A program made the position numbers and the translations under genes. This document shows positions 44,764-52,982 of a DNA stretch of 64,000 bases, piece by piece. The notes under the pieces are model-generated. The model made no database searches. It had not been told where the DNA came from and saw only the letters and a program-made list of their open reading frames with translations. Each line of letters opens with the position of its first letter. Position 1 is the first letter of the stretch. The stretch lies in NCBI GenBank assembly GCA_017303475.1, contig JAFLBO010000004.1:1-64000 (forward strand). The letters run 5' to 3'. The DNA is from Chitinophagales bacterium. GTDB lineage: Bacteria; Bacteroidota; Bacteroidia; Chitinophagales; Saprospiraceae.

Positions 44764-44917
44764 TTATCTTCCTTACGGCCACCCGATCATTTAAACTAAC
44801 CCGTAGCAGAAATTGCCCCGCCGTAACGCGGGGAAGGTCAAGCTGATCTTTTCCGGTGGATACTCCTGCCCACACCACACGACCGAGCATATCCAGCACG
44901 GCTATTGCCGGCTGTAT
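44753..44917 (-). pseudogene. orphan remnant of a T9SS type A sorting domain
   Basis: On the minus strand, in a frame shifted from the gene upstream, 54 codons read IQPAIAVLDMLGRVVW, a turn, then LDLPRVTAGQFLLRV and end VRKIISL-stop. This is the classic end of a type A T9SS sorting domain, without any cargo attached. The upstream neighbour in the same direction (44838-45158) runs into it out of frame, so it is a leftover piece of a lost cargo gene joined to an unrelated gene. Confidence 0.75.
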
Positions 44918-45158
44918 TGGCACTCAGACCTATGCGGTAAAACGCTCTGTTGCTACCATCGGCGTATTGAATGGTGTAGGAACCATAGCCAATATTGGGA
45001 TTGCTGACGGTTTTACCCTCATCGTTCTTGCCATCTTCAAACCATAATTTACCCTCCGGCAATAATTGGAGTATGCGTTGATGCAGGGTTAGCATATCGC
45101 TGCGTTTGGGCTCTGACTGACTGGCTATGTAGGCTTCAATTTGTGTGATAATATCCAT
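44838..45158 (-). pseudogene. DUF1801-like gene with replaced 3' end
   Basis: 106 codons. The first 80 or so (YIASQSEPKRSDMLTLHQRI, LWFEDGKNDEGKTVSNPNIG, FYRIGLSANTAG) match DUF1801-type small proteins, which normally continue for 50 or more residues after the RIGLSANxxG motif. Here the sequence after it (NSRAGYARSCGVGRS) is a wrong-frame translation of the T9SS sorting-domain remnant. The gene has therefore lost its C-terminal half. It is probably non-functional, although the ORF is intact. Confidence 0.7.
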
Positions 45159-45171
45159 ATTAAATCTGAAT

Positions 45172-45669
45172 TTAGGAGGATAAAGTGGCCAAAAGTTGAT
45201 CCAGATTGCCCAAACTCATAGTAAAGCCTTCTTTAAAGCCCATTTCGATCATCTTTTCCAGGCGGGCCAGGGATTCATTATAAATGGCAATGCGAACGGT
45301 AGTTTTGCCATCCTGTTCGCTGAAATGATAGTCCCACTCAGAGCCCGGCAGCTCAGGATTTTCGTCCTGGTCTGCAAACGCATTACTGAGTTTGAAATGA
45401 GACTTTGGGTTGATTGACAAGTATTCCTGTATGGCCCAGCGCTCAAAACCCTCCGGACTAACCATGGCGTAAAACCGGCGTCCGCCCACTTTGAAGTCCA
45501 TATATTTGGTTTTGGCCGTCCAGGGTTTAGGCGCCACCCATTGATCCAGGATTTCTACCGTAGTAAATGCCTCCCAAACCAGAGATTGGTCAGCATCAAA
45601 TTCCCGGGTGATATAGACTGTTTTTGCAGCTTTATCAACGGTTAGGTCAAAAAACAGGTTTTTGCTCAT
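45172..45669 (-). CDS. SRPBCC/AHSA1-domain protein paired with ArsR regulator
   Basis: 165 residues of the AHSA1/CalC helix-grip fold ([20 protein letters not shown] at the N-terminus, then [21 protein letters not shown]-terminal [18 protein letters not shown]). Its start overlaps the ArsR-family gene stop by 4 bp (ATGA), a standard ArsR-AHSA1 operon layout. It probably binds a hydrophobic ligand that affects or is regulated with the repressor; ligand unknown. Confidence 0.85.
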   Translation of the reverse strand: MSKNLFFDLTVDKAAKTVYITREFDADQSLVWEAFTTVEILDQWVAPKPWTAKTKYMDFKVGGRRFYAMVSPEGFERWAIQEYLSINPKSHFKLSNAFADQDENPELPGSEWDYHFSEQDGKTTVRIAIYNESLARLEKMIEMGFKEGFTMSLGNLDQLLATLSS

Positions 45670-45986
45670 CTTTTTTGTTGTTTAATGGTGGAAAGAATTT
45701 GGTCAAGTTGATCGAATTGGGTCTCCCACATCTTCCTGAACTGAGCCAGCCAGAGGTCGAATTCCTGCATTTTTTGCGGATTGAAATGATAATAAATTTC
45801 CCTGCCAGACTGCTCTGGCTGGATCAACGCACATTCCTGCAATACCTTAATATGCTTCGATACAGCTTGCCGGCTCATATCAAATTTCTCTGCCAGGGCA
45901 TTGGGGGTTAATGCCTGAACAGCAAGCAAGGTTAAGATGGTTCTCCTTGTGGGGTCTGCAATGGCTTGAAAGATGTCCTGTTTCAT
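45666..45986 (-). CDS. ArsR-family HTH repressor
   Basis: 106 residues from ATG 45986, chosen because the family start ([18 protein letters not shown]) is there. Winged [23 protein letters not shown] and [19 protein letters not shown]. No metal-binding CxC motif is seen, so it belongs to the non-metal subgroup often coupled with AHSA1 proteins. The spacer just upstream contains TGCAACTTTTCGGTTGC and ATGTGCAACTTTTTGGTTGC (46001-46044), a tandem pair of similar words that could be its operator. Confidence 0.85.
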   Translation of the reverse strand: MKQDIFQAIADPTRRTILTLLAVQALTPNALAEKFDMSRQAVSKHIKVLQECALIQPEQSGREIYYHFNPQKMQEFDLWLAQFRKMWETQFDQLDQILSTIKQQKR

Positions 45987-46000
45987 AAATTCGATCCGAT

Positions 46001-46044
46001 GTGCAACTTTTCGGTTGCAAATATATGTGCAACTTTTTGGTTGC
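46001..46044. promoter_or_regulatory. candidate operator pair upstream of the ArsR gene
   Basis: Two 16-17-bp words, TGCAACTTTTCGGTTGC and TGCAACTTTTTGGTTGC, differ by one base and each has GCAAC/GTTGC dyad ends. They stand 15-60 bp before the ArsR start, in the right place for autorepression. Confidence 0.55.
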
Positions 46045-46070
46045 GCAAAATGAATCGGCATTTTTTTTTG

Positions 46071-46315
46071 GACGGCCTACGATAGACGGCTTACGGTGGA
46101 CGGTAGACGGCCTACGGCTTACGGTGCGTGGCCTGGGCTTATGTGAGTTGTCATCCCGAGAATCGGGACCTACACAAGCCAGATTGCGAGACTATCCCCT
46201 GGCAAAAAGGATTGCCCGCAATCTGGCTTGTGTAGGTCCCGATTCTCGGGATGACAACTCACATAAGCCCAGGCCACGCACCGTCTACCGTCTACCGTCC
46301 ACCGTCCACCGTATA
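46071..46315. repeat. composite inverted-repeat element B, 68-bp perfect arms
   Basis: Outer GGACGGCTTACGG-type arrays (46071-46120 and 46285-46315) enclose perfect 68-bp arms at 46121-46188 and 46217-46284 with a 28-nt loop. The inner arm has GTGAGTTGTCATCCC and ACCTACACAAGCCAGATTGC as in element A, but with GAGAATCGGG in place of CGGCAGGG and a different flank (GCGTGGCCTGGGCTTAT). The right outer arm encodes the C-terminus of the esterase gene. Confidence 0.92.
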
Positions 46316-47164
46316 TAAAAGCTTAAAGGCATTAGCCACGGCGTGATGCAAAATGGTGGCGTGATTTTCTCGAGGAAGGTAATCGAATGAAACTTTCACC
46401 TGTTTGTTCTTAGCGCCCATCAGTTTGTCTGCCAGTAAATTGGCATCTACCTCCATTACCCTTGGCGCTTTTGTGGGTGTCAGTCCTTCCTTCCCAACAC
46501 CTATATAAATGGCTGTTGGTTGTTGAAAGGTTTCCTTTAATAATACAGGGTCGTATTCTAATAATGAGCCATTATCCCACCATAAACTTGGGCTGACAAT
46601 AATGTATCTGTTAAAAAGCATAGGTTTTTTAAACAATACTTCTGTAGCAAACAATCCACCTAATGATTGTCCGATGATGGTCTTATCGTCATTCGTTTTA
46701 AAATTTGAAGCCATAAAAGGTTGTAATTCCTTTTCTATAAACGACATAAATTTATCGGAATGGCCTGCATTTTTAAACCTTTTCTGATGTTCCGGATCAG
46801 TAGTTGGAAAACTAAAATCCCTTTGTCTGTCAACAGATGCAATACCCACTACAATTGATTTGGGAACCTGGTTAATCCATTCAAAATTATAAAACTGTAT
46901 CAGTCCAACAATATGTATAAAATCTTCATCGGCAGAACCATCCAATAAGTAAATTACCGGATATTTTACCGTATCATCAGGGTTATATCCCTGGGGAAGA
47001 TAGATATTCAATACCCTTTTTTCTGAAAGCTCCTTTGATTGAATTTCTTCAATAAGACCCAGAACAAAAGGTTTGGCTGAAGTGGTTTGGGCAACTGCAA
47101 CATTGCCTGTGAGCAATAATGTGAAAGGGAGCGCAAACGTCAGCAAAAAGACCAGTTTTTTCAT
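46292..47164 (-). CDS. secreted esterase of the alpha/beta-hydrolase (putative esterase, Fes/IroE-like) family
   Basis: 290 residues from ATG 47164 (signal peptide MKKLVFLLTFALPF, cleavage near VAQ). The N-terminal extension back to 47209 is MITE sequence and is rejected. Esterase core: YPVIYLLDGSADEDF, nucleophile in GQSLGGLFATE, and a terminal His in PRENHATILHHAVANAF. It probably hydrolyses ester or siderophore-like substrates in the periplasm. The last residues T-V-D-G-G-R and the TAG stop are encoded by the right arm of composite element B. Confidence 0.82.
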   Translation of the reverse strand: MKKLVFLLTFALPFTLLLTGNVAVAQTTSAKPFVLGLIEEIQSKELSEKRVLNIYLPQGYNPDDTVKYPVIYLLDGSADEDFIHIVGLIQFYNFEWINQVPKSIVVGIASVDRQRDFSFPTTDPEHQKRFKNAGHSDKFMSFIEKELQPFMASNFKTNDDKTIIGQSLGGLFATEVLFKKPMLFNRYIIVSPSLWWDNGSLLEYDPVLLKETFQQPTAIYIGVGKEGLTPTKAPRVMEVDANLLADKLMGAKNKQVKVSFDYLPRENHATILHHAVANAFKLLYTVDGGR

Positions 47165-47178
47165 TTTTATTTGAATTA

Positions 47179-47227
47179 GAGCATGTTGGGGATTTTCTGA
47201 TGGAGCCAAAAAATCCCCAACATGCTT
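47179..47227. mobile_element. MITE copy 3, internally deleted (49 bp)
   Basis: The left end GAGCATGTTGGGGATTTTCT and a right end with one substitution (CATGCTT) are flanked by TTA repeats (47176-47178 and 47228-47230). The interior matches only the right-end region of copies 1 and 2 (GATGGAGCCAAAAA versus GACGGAGTCAAAAA), so it is an inverted copy with a deletion. It lies 14 bp upstream of the esterase start. Confidence 0.8.
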
Positions 47228-47252
47228 TTAGCATGGCGAAAGGTAAATCCTC

Positions 47253-48404
47253 TCAAAAATCCGTCTGATAAATATTTTCCATTTGCTTCAAGCTCACCCG
47301 ATTGGGAATACAACGCATGACAATATCCCGAATAGCCACTAAACCTGGTTGCGACAATTGAGCAATCCGTCCCATTTGCCACGAACGGTTCACAATCATG
47401 GTGGTGCGCGAAATACGCCGGTGCTCAAAACGCGTGAATATTTGCTCCAGCTCCTGTTCCGGATGTTTTTCCAGCTCGTCGAGCAATACCGCGGCATCTT
47501 CAATGGCCTGACACGCGCCCTGACCCATATTGGGCGTGGTAGCGTGCGCCGCATCGCCCATGAGCAGCACCCGCCCAAAAGCAAAATGATTGATAGGCGC
47601 AATGTCTATAATATCGTTCCACAGCAGTTGCTCATCTGAAGTAGCAGCCAATATTTGTGGAACAGGTGCGTGATACCCTGCAAACCTACTCAGTAAATCT
47701 GCCGCAGTCATTTGCCGCATTTCTGGCGAATTCGCCGGGGCATTGATGCAGATAAACCAATAAATCTTGTTGTCTTTGAGCGGCACAATACCCACGCGCC
47801 CGCTGGCGCCCCAGGTTTCGGTGGCGCCGGGCAGTGCCAGACCGGGATTGTCTACCAAAGCGCGCCAGCAGGTATAACCGGCATAACGAACCTTGCTCCC
47901 GGGTATCAATTGCCGACGAATAGAAGAGTGGACCCCATCGGCTACCACTACGTAATGGGCCCTGAAGGTGCTGCCATCCTGGAAATTGATGCTGACCGAC
48001 TGCGGCCCTTGTTCCAGGCTGATAGCGCGTTTGCCGGTTTCCACTCGTACAAAAGGCAGTTCACCAAGTAAAATCTGGTGCAAAGCGCCGCGATGAATGG
48101 CAAAATTATTCAGTCCGTATTTCTTGCTCAGCACACTGCTGTCCATTTCGCTCAGGATGCGTCCAGACTGCGATAAAACGGTAAAATGACTCAATTGATG
48201 GCCAAATGGCGCTACTTTTTCGGCAATACCGATGCGCCCCAGACCTTTCATGGCATTGGCAGCCAGCAATAAGCCTGCGCCAAGGGGTTTGATCTCGGCG
48301 GCAGCCTCAAAAACGGCAACTTCGTGACCAGCCTTGCGCAGGGCAATAGCAGTTGTGAGTCCGGCAATGCCCCCACCGATGACGGCTATGGATTTTCTGT
48401 TCAT
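47253..48404 (-). CDS. FAD-dependent monooxygenase
   Basis: 383 residues from ATG 48404. Rossmann FAD site AVIGGGIAGLTTAIALRKAG (residues 8-27), DG motif near VVVADGVHSSIR, and the second FAD motif GDAAHATTPNMGQGACQAIE. This is the p-hydroxybenzoate hydroxylase-like group (UbiH/KMO type, tetracycline-destructase relatives). Substrate unknown. The start is chosen at MNRKSIAVIGG; 21 upstream codons come from the palindrome leader. Confidence 0.9.
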   Translation of the reverse strand: MNRKSIAVIGGGIAGLTTAIALRKAGHEVAVFEAAAEIKPLGAGLLLAANAMKGLGRIGIAEKVAPFGHQLSHFTVLSQSGRILSEMDSSVLSKKYGLNNFAIHRGALHQILLGELPFVRVETGKRAISLEQGPQSVSINFQDGSTFRAHYVVVADGVHSSIRRQLIPGSKVRYAGYTCWRALVDNPGLALPGATETWGASGRVGIVPLKDNKIYWFICINAPANSPEMRQMTAADLLSRFAGYHAPVPQILAATSDEQLLWNDIIDIAPINHFAFGRVLLMGDAAHATTPNMGQGACQAIEDAAVLLDELEKHPEQELEQIFTRFEHRRISRTTMIVNRSWQMGRIAQLSQPGLVAIRDIVMRCIPNRVSLKQMENIYQTDF

Positions 48405-48415
48405 GGATAAGATGG

Positions 48416-48504
48416 TTTTTACCGTTGGGGTTCGGAGGTTTTTACTGACGGGGTGACTGCCAGTCACCCCGTCAGTAAAAACCTCCGAACCCCAACGGTA
48501 AAAA
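48416..48504. repeat. perfect 44-bp palindrome with 1-nt spacer
   Basis: The arms 48416-48459 and 48461-48504 are exact reverse complements around one C (arm starts TTTTTACCGTTGGGGTTCGG and ends GGGGTGACTG). It lies between two minus-strand genes, after the T9SS cargo gene's start region order is read, i.e. upstream of that gene's stop side and upstream of the monooxygenase start. It has T/A runs at both ends, so it could terminate in either direction. Confidence 0.92.
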
Positions 48505-48505
48505 A

Positions 48506-49573
48506 TTACATTTTAACAATAGCCAATGGCGATGACACCAATTGCCTTTTTTCATTCAATGCCACAACCCAGTATGTTCCCGCAGGCCACTGGCTTCCAT
48601 CCAGCGGAAACTGATTGCTGCTTTCGCTTTGCGTAAAGATAGGACGGCCCCAAGCATCGCATACTACTAATGTCACATCCTGCGTTGCCTCTACAAGCCA
48701 CTGACCACTGGCGCTTGGGTTGGCCGAGGAGAGCCTGAGCGCAGTGCTGAACTGTACAGGAAAATCAGTGCCGCTCGTTGCCGGATTTAATTGCAGGGTT
48801 ACCACCTTTTCGGTTGGATGAACCGTTTGTTGGGGCGGAAAACCCGGAATTTGGGTAATGGTGGTCAGGGTGGAATATCTGATTTCAAAAACGGCGCTTT
48901 TTATGCCCTGAACAAACCAGCCGTAGGTAATACTGTTTGTGCGGTTGAGGGTATAAACGCCTCCTGAAAACGAGGTGATGCTGTCGGTGCGGGTTTCTGT
49001 GGTTTTGGTGCGAATGGCATTGTTGTAAGTAATGCCGGGCAACATCAAAACGCCATAGCCGTCGTACAACATGTTTTTGTTGCCATAAATGGCTGCCTGA
49101 TAAGAAACCAGATCTTGTTCACCCTCGTAGCTGCTGGCCAGATTTTGGCCGTACACCATAGGCACGCGCGCCAGCAAATTAGGGGCCGACAGGACTTCAG
49201 AGTTTTCTTCTACCGTGGCGCCCAGATACCAGTACTCAGCGCCTGTCTGGTTGAAATAGGCATAGGAAACGGTGCCTCCGGCATCGGTGTATCTCGTAGC
49301 GAGGTTGGCAAATGGGAACAGGTTGCTGTTGGGTGTTTCGGCCGGATCCACGTAAAAAATGGTGTAATCATGGCCAATTTTGGGTTTTACAGCACTGAAA
49401 TTCCAGGTTTGTCCGGCGCCGGCCGCTCCTTCCGAAACATCCTGCCATTGACAGGGCTGACGGTGGATCTGATCGCCAATTGTATTCAGCGAGCTGGCAT
49501 CCAGCACAGGTTGTGCAAGGCCCATGCCATGGAACAACAGCAATAAAAGAAGATAAAAGAGAAGTTTTTGCAT
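48506..49573 (-). CDS. secreted T9SS-type protein of unknown function
   Basis: 355 residues. Signal peptide (MQKLLFYLLLLLLFHGMGLA, cleavage about 20). A beta-rich domain (about 22-265) has TWNFSAVKPKIGHDYTIFYV and repeated aromatic strands. A C-terminal part (about 280-355: SANPSASGQWLVEATQDVTL, VVCDAWGRPIFTQ, PAGTYWVVALNEKRQLVSSP) resembles a diverged type A T9SS sorting domain. Specific activity unknown. The 338-bp divergent region before the propeller sensor gene holds composite element C. Confidence 0.65.
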   Translation of the reverse strand: MQKLLFYLLLLLLFHGMGLAQPVLDASSLNTIGDQIHRQPCQWQDVSEGAAGAGQTWNFSAVKPKIGHDYTIFYVDPAETPNSNLFPFANLATRYTDAGGTVSYAYFNQTGAEYWYLGATVEENSEVLSAPNLLARVPMVYGQNLASSYEGEQDLVSYQAAIYGNKNMLYDGYGVLMLPGITYNNAIRTKTTETRTDSITSFSGGVYTLNRTNSITYGWFVQGIKSAVFEIRYSTLTTITQIPGFPPQQTVHPTEKVVTLQLNPATSGTDFPVQFSTALRLSSANPSASGQWLVEATQDVTLVVCDAWGRPIFTQSESSNQFPLDGSQWPAGTYWVVALNEKRQLVSSPLAIVKM

Positions 49574-49673
49574 AGCTTAAATCGTTGATGAATGGTTGTT
49601 TGTGCAGCAAAAGTGCTCCCCTCGGCAGCAACCCTGAAACCGGATTCCGATGAATTGTCATTTAATCAGAATG

Positions 49674-49818
49674 AACGGTGGACGGCTTACGGTGGACGGT
49701 AGACGGTGGACGGTGGGTGGGTATTTAAACTTAAGTGAGTTGTCATGCCGAGTACTCGGCATGACAACCCACTTAAGTTTAAATACCCACCCAACGCCCC
49801 CGTCCACCGTCCACCGTC
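49674..49818. repeat. composite inverted-repeat element C, spacerless 40-bp arms
   Basis: The arms 49714-49753 and 49754-49793 meet at CCGAGTACTCGG with no loop and differ at one position. Outer GGTGGACGG arrays flank them. The arm TTAAGTGAGTTGTCATG is shared with elements A and B, while the ACCTACACAAGCC stretch is absent. It lies in a divergent promoter region between the T9SS protein and the propeller sensor. Confidence 0.92.
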
Positions 49819-49910
49819 GTCAGTATGAACTGTCAAAAAAACTGAATGAACTGTTGTTCCGGTCTACTTTGAACAGCTGGGTTCTCGATGCCAAGTAATA
49901 GTTTTGCAGA

Positions 49911-52900
49911 ATGATTCGCTTATGGACAGTGTTGTTTTGCTGCTGCCTGGTGGGGGCATCGGAATTGGTTGGACAAACCAACCGGCAGTTTGTATTTACA
50001 CATTATGACTCTGAAAATGGCTTGCCAATCAATGTTATCAACGACATAGAACAGGATACACAAGGATTTTACTGGTTGGCTACACTGGAAGGCCTGGTGC
50101 GCTTCGATGGCATCCGTTCCAAGGTGTTCAAACGCCGGAAAAGCGACCCCAACTCAGTACCATTTTCCAATGTGTCAGAATTGCGGACAGATAGAAAGAA
50201 CCGACTTTGGCTCTTGCATTCCGATTACCAGGTGGGCTATTTCAATCCCAATACCTGGCAGTTTACCCCTGTACCCATACGCCCGCAGATACCCGCTAAC
50301 GGGGAAGGAGGCAAACATTTTATAAACGACCACAGCGAGTCCATTTTCTTATCTGTTCATCAGGAAATTCTGGTTTTCGATGAACAACAGAGCGCATTTG
50401 TGCCAGCCACCAAGCATTTTCCACACAAACCCGGACAAAAACTGTACGGCTTTTGGGAACACCCCGACGGTAAATTCGGGCTGATGACTGAAAACAAGGC
50501 TGAATTGTATGACCCCGTAACGGGCAATATGCTGACTTCAGGTACACCCCAGTCTGCTCAAGTCACCTGGCTCAATGAATTGGCCAAAACGGACGACCTC
50601 GTTTATTTTTGTCTGGATAGCAAACAACGCATTTGGATCCTGCGCCGTACGGCGGCCGGATTTGTATTTGATTGCTACGATCTCAATACACAGGAGCACG
50701 TTTACAACCAGATACTGTTTCAAATGCCCGGCGGACTCAGCAACAACTGGTTCCAAATGCGGGAGCTGTCGGGGATGATCTGGATTTATGGTGAAAACAT
50801 GCTGGCCTGGTTTAATGAAACTACCCGGCAGTTTGTGCCCATTCCTTCCGGACATCCTTCCCACAAAAACCTGGAATATTCGGGCATCCACAACCTGTTT
50901 GAAGACCACGAACATAATATCTGGATATGCTCAAATAAAAATGGTTTATACCGTTTCAACCCTTCGCGCACCTGGTTCAATCACTTGCTTTTTCCCAAAA
51001 AAAATGGCCAGGGTATTTCTGAAGGATCACCTATGGCCGTATTACCCGAACCTGATGGCAGTCTGCTGGTGAATCTCTGGGGTGAGGGTTTTTACCGCCT
51101 GGATAGCAACTGGCAAACCACCGAATTGGGCATTCCAAACCTGCACAACAACGGCGTCATCAGTATGTGGGACGTTTGCCTGGATCAGGATAAGGTTCAT
51201 GCCTGGTTTGTTGGTCAGCCAGGCATTATCCGGTATAATCGATACAATAGACACAGCACGTATATCAATCCTGCCATATTGGAAGATCGCACCATAAGGG
51301 ATGTGGAACAGGACCCTCAGGGCAATTTATGGCTGGGAACTCAGAGTGTAGGGGTGTTCAAATGGGACAGGCAGCGCGGTCAGACCGATTTCGAAAAAGG
51401 GTTGTATCAAATTCCCGGCTTGCCCATCAACCGCCCCATCAACCAAATGTTCATTGATTCGCGAGGATGGGTCTGGGTGGCTACCGGATTGTTTGGGCTT
51501 TATGTAATTGACAGCCAGACAGATCAGGTGCTGTTCCATTTTTCGGATAATGTGGAGGATACACGCTTCAAATTACCGGAAAAAGGCATTTCACAGGTAC
51601 TGGAATACAGCGACAGCCTAATGATGTTTGCTACTTCTTCTGAATTATTTGCATTCAATGTACCGGAGCGTCAATTGCGCGTTCTTAGAAATGATGAGGA
51701 AATCAACAGCCTTATTGCGGATATGCGCTGCGATCGATACGGCAATATCTGGTTGGGCACACTGGGCAATTTGTACCGGTTTCATCCATACAAGTCTACC
51801 ATGCTCACCCTGAATCGTGAAGATGGTATTCTCGACGATGTTTTTTCCCTAAACAGCCATCATGAACTGCCGGACGGCCGCCTGGCTTTTGGCGCCGATC
51901 ACAGTTTGATGATATTCGATCCGGCACAGTTCCGGCCAAGTGCCAACAATTTGAAAGTGCACATAACAGACGTAAGTATTGGCAATAAACCACAGTCTGT
52001 TGATAGTTTGCTCCGCAAAGCAGTCATAGAACTTGGGCCTCACAACAACGCTATTGTTATTGAATTTGCTACTATGAGTTTTAATGATTGGCATAATGTT
52101 CAATATAAAATGGAGGGCCTGGATGCAGACTGGGTACTGGCAGATAAAGATTTCAGGGCAATATACAATTACCTGCCTCCGGGCACATACAGGTTCCTGC
52201 TCAGAACCATTAATGCCGATCAGGAAACTTCCCCTGTGCAGCATCCGTTTACCATAAAAGTGTATCCGCCGTTTTATCAGTCCTGGTGGTTTTTCGGGGT
52301 GCTGTTATTGCTTGCCATGGCCCTGCTTTATTGGTATGATCAGGAACGGTTAAAGCGACGTGCAGCGGTAGACAGCGTACGTAATAATATTGCAGAAGAC
52401 CTGCACACAGAGGTAAATACAGCCCTGCAAAATATCAATATTCTCAGCGAAATGGCCAATATTAAGGTCGATAATGATCCACAAAAGACTAAAGAGTATA
52501 TTCATCAGATTCACGCCAAAAGCAACGACGTGATAGACGCTATGGATGATATGTTATGGGGTATTTCGCCGGAACACGATAATATGCAAAGTACTGTACA
52601 CCGGATAGAAGAATGGGTGGCCATACTCAACCGTAGATACGACACTAAAATTGGCCTGTTGATTGATCCTGCTGTAGCCTCACTACAGGTGGATATGCAG
52701 TTGCGTTACGGCGCTTTTCTATTGTTCAAGGAAGCCATCAAAGGATTGGTGACGGTGTGCCCGCAGGGATACAGACTGCATGTTGGCGTGAATAAAAGAC
52801 AATGGCAATTGCTGGCTGAATATGCCCACGAGGATTTCACCACAATAGCCCTGAATAACCTGCTTTACCGCCCCGATCTGAGTCAGCGATTGGAAAGCCT

Positions 52901-52982
52901 GCAAGGGAGTTGGCAACTGCAAGAACGCACTAAGGGCTTTGCAGTGCTCATTTCTATTCCTATTTCCCCATCCAACGCTTAA
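49911..52982 (+). CDS. two-component propeller sensor with a degenerate kinase-like domain
   Basis: 1023 residues. Signal peptide (1-21), then seven-bladed regulator propellers (about 25-690: repeated DxxGxxWxGT, e.g. DTQGFYWLATLEGLVRFDG), a Y_Y_Y domain (about 695-785), one transmembrane helix (about 790-810), and a helical HisKA_3-like region with H832 in EDLHTEVNTALQNI. The ATPase region that should follow is degenerate: the N box reads KEAIKGLV (Asn replaced) and no DxGxG is found. It is probably a signal-input protein for the neighbouring LytS/LytTR genes rather than an active kinase. The last 23 bp overlap the 3' end of the convergent LytTR gene. Confidence 0.82.
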   Translation: MIRLWTVLFCCCLVGASELVGQTNRQFVFTHYDSENGLPINVINDIEQDTQGFYWLATLEGLVRFDGIRSKVFKRRKSDPNSVPFSNVSELRTDRKNRLWLLHSDYQVGYFNPNTWQFTPVPIRPQIPANGEGGKHFINDHSESIFLSVHQEILVFDEQQSAFVPATKHFPHKPGQKLYGFWEHPDGKFGLMTENKAELYDPVTGNMLTSGTPQSAQVTWLNELAKTDDLVYFCLDSKQRIWILRRTAAGFVFDCYDLNTQEHVYNQILFQMPGGLSNNWFQMRELSGMIWIYGENMLAWFNETTRQFVPIPSGHPSHKNLEYSGIHNLFEDHEHNIWICSNKNGLYRFNPSRTWFNHLLFPKKNGQGISEGSPMAVLPEPDGSLLVNLWGEGFYRLDSNWQTTELGIPNLHNNGVISMWDVCLDQDKVHAWFVGQPGIIRYNRYNRHSTYINPAILEDRTIRDVEQDPQGNLWLGTQSVGVFKWDRQRGQTDFEKGLYQIPGLPINRPINQMFIDSRGWVWVATGLFGLYVIDSQTDQVLFHFSDNVEDTRFKLPEKGISQVLEYSDSLMMFATSSELFAFNVPERQLRVLRNDEEINSLIADMRCDRYGNIWLGTLGNLYRFHPYKSTMLTLNREDGILDDVFSLNSHHELPDGRLAFGADHSLMIFDPAQFRPSANNLKVHITDVSIGNKPQSVDSLLRKAVIELGPHNNAIVIEFATMSFNDWHNVQYKMEGLDADWVLADKDFRAIYNYLPPGTYRFLLRTINADQETSPVQHPFTIKVYPPFYQSWWFFGVLLLLAMALLYWYDQERLKRRAAVDSVRNNIAEDLHTEVNTALQNINILSEMANIKVDNDPQKTKEYIHQIHAKSNDVIDAMDDMLWGISPEHDNMQSTVHRIEEWVAILNRRYDTKIGLLIDPAVASLQVDMQLRYGAFLLFKEAIKGLVTVCPQGYRLHVGVNKRQWQLLAEYAHEDFTTIALNNLLYRPDLSQRLESLQGSWQLQERTKGFAVLISIPISPSNA

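Noticed and set aside
47165..47209. 15 extra N-terminal residues of the esterase
   Set aside because: Also MITE-encoded; the true signal peptide begins at ATG 47164.
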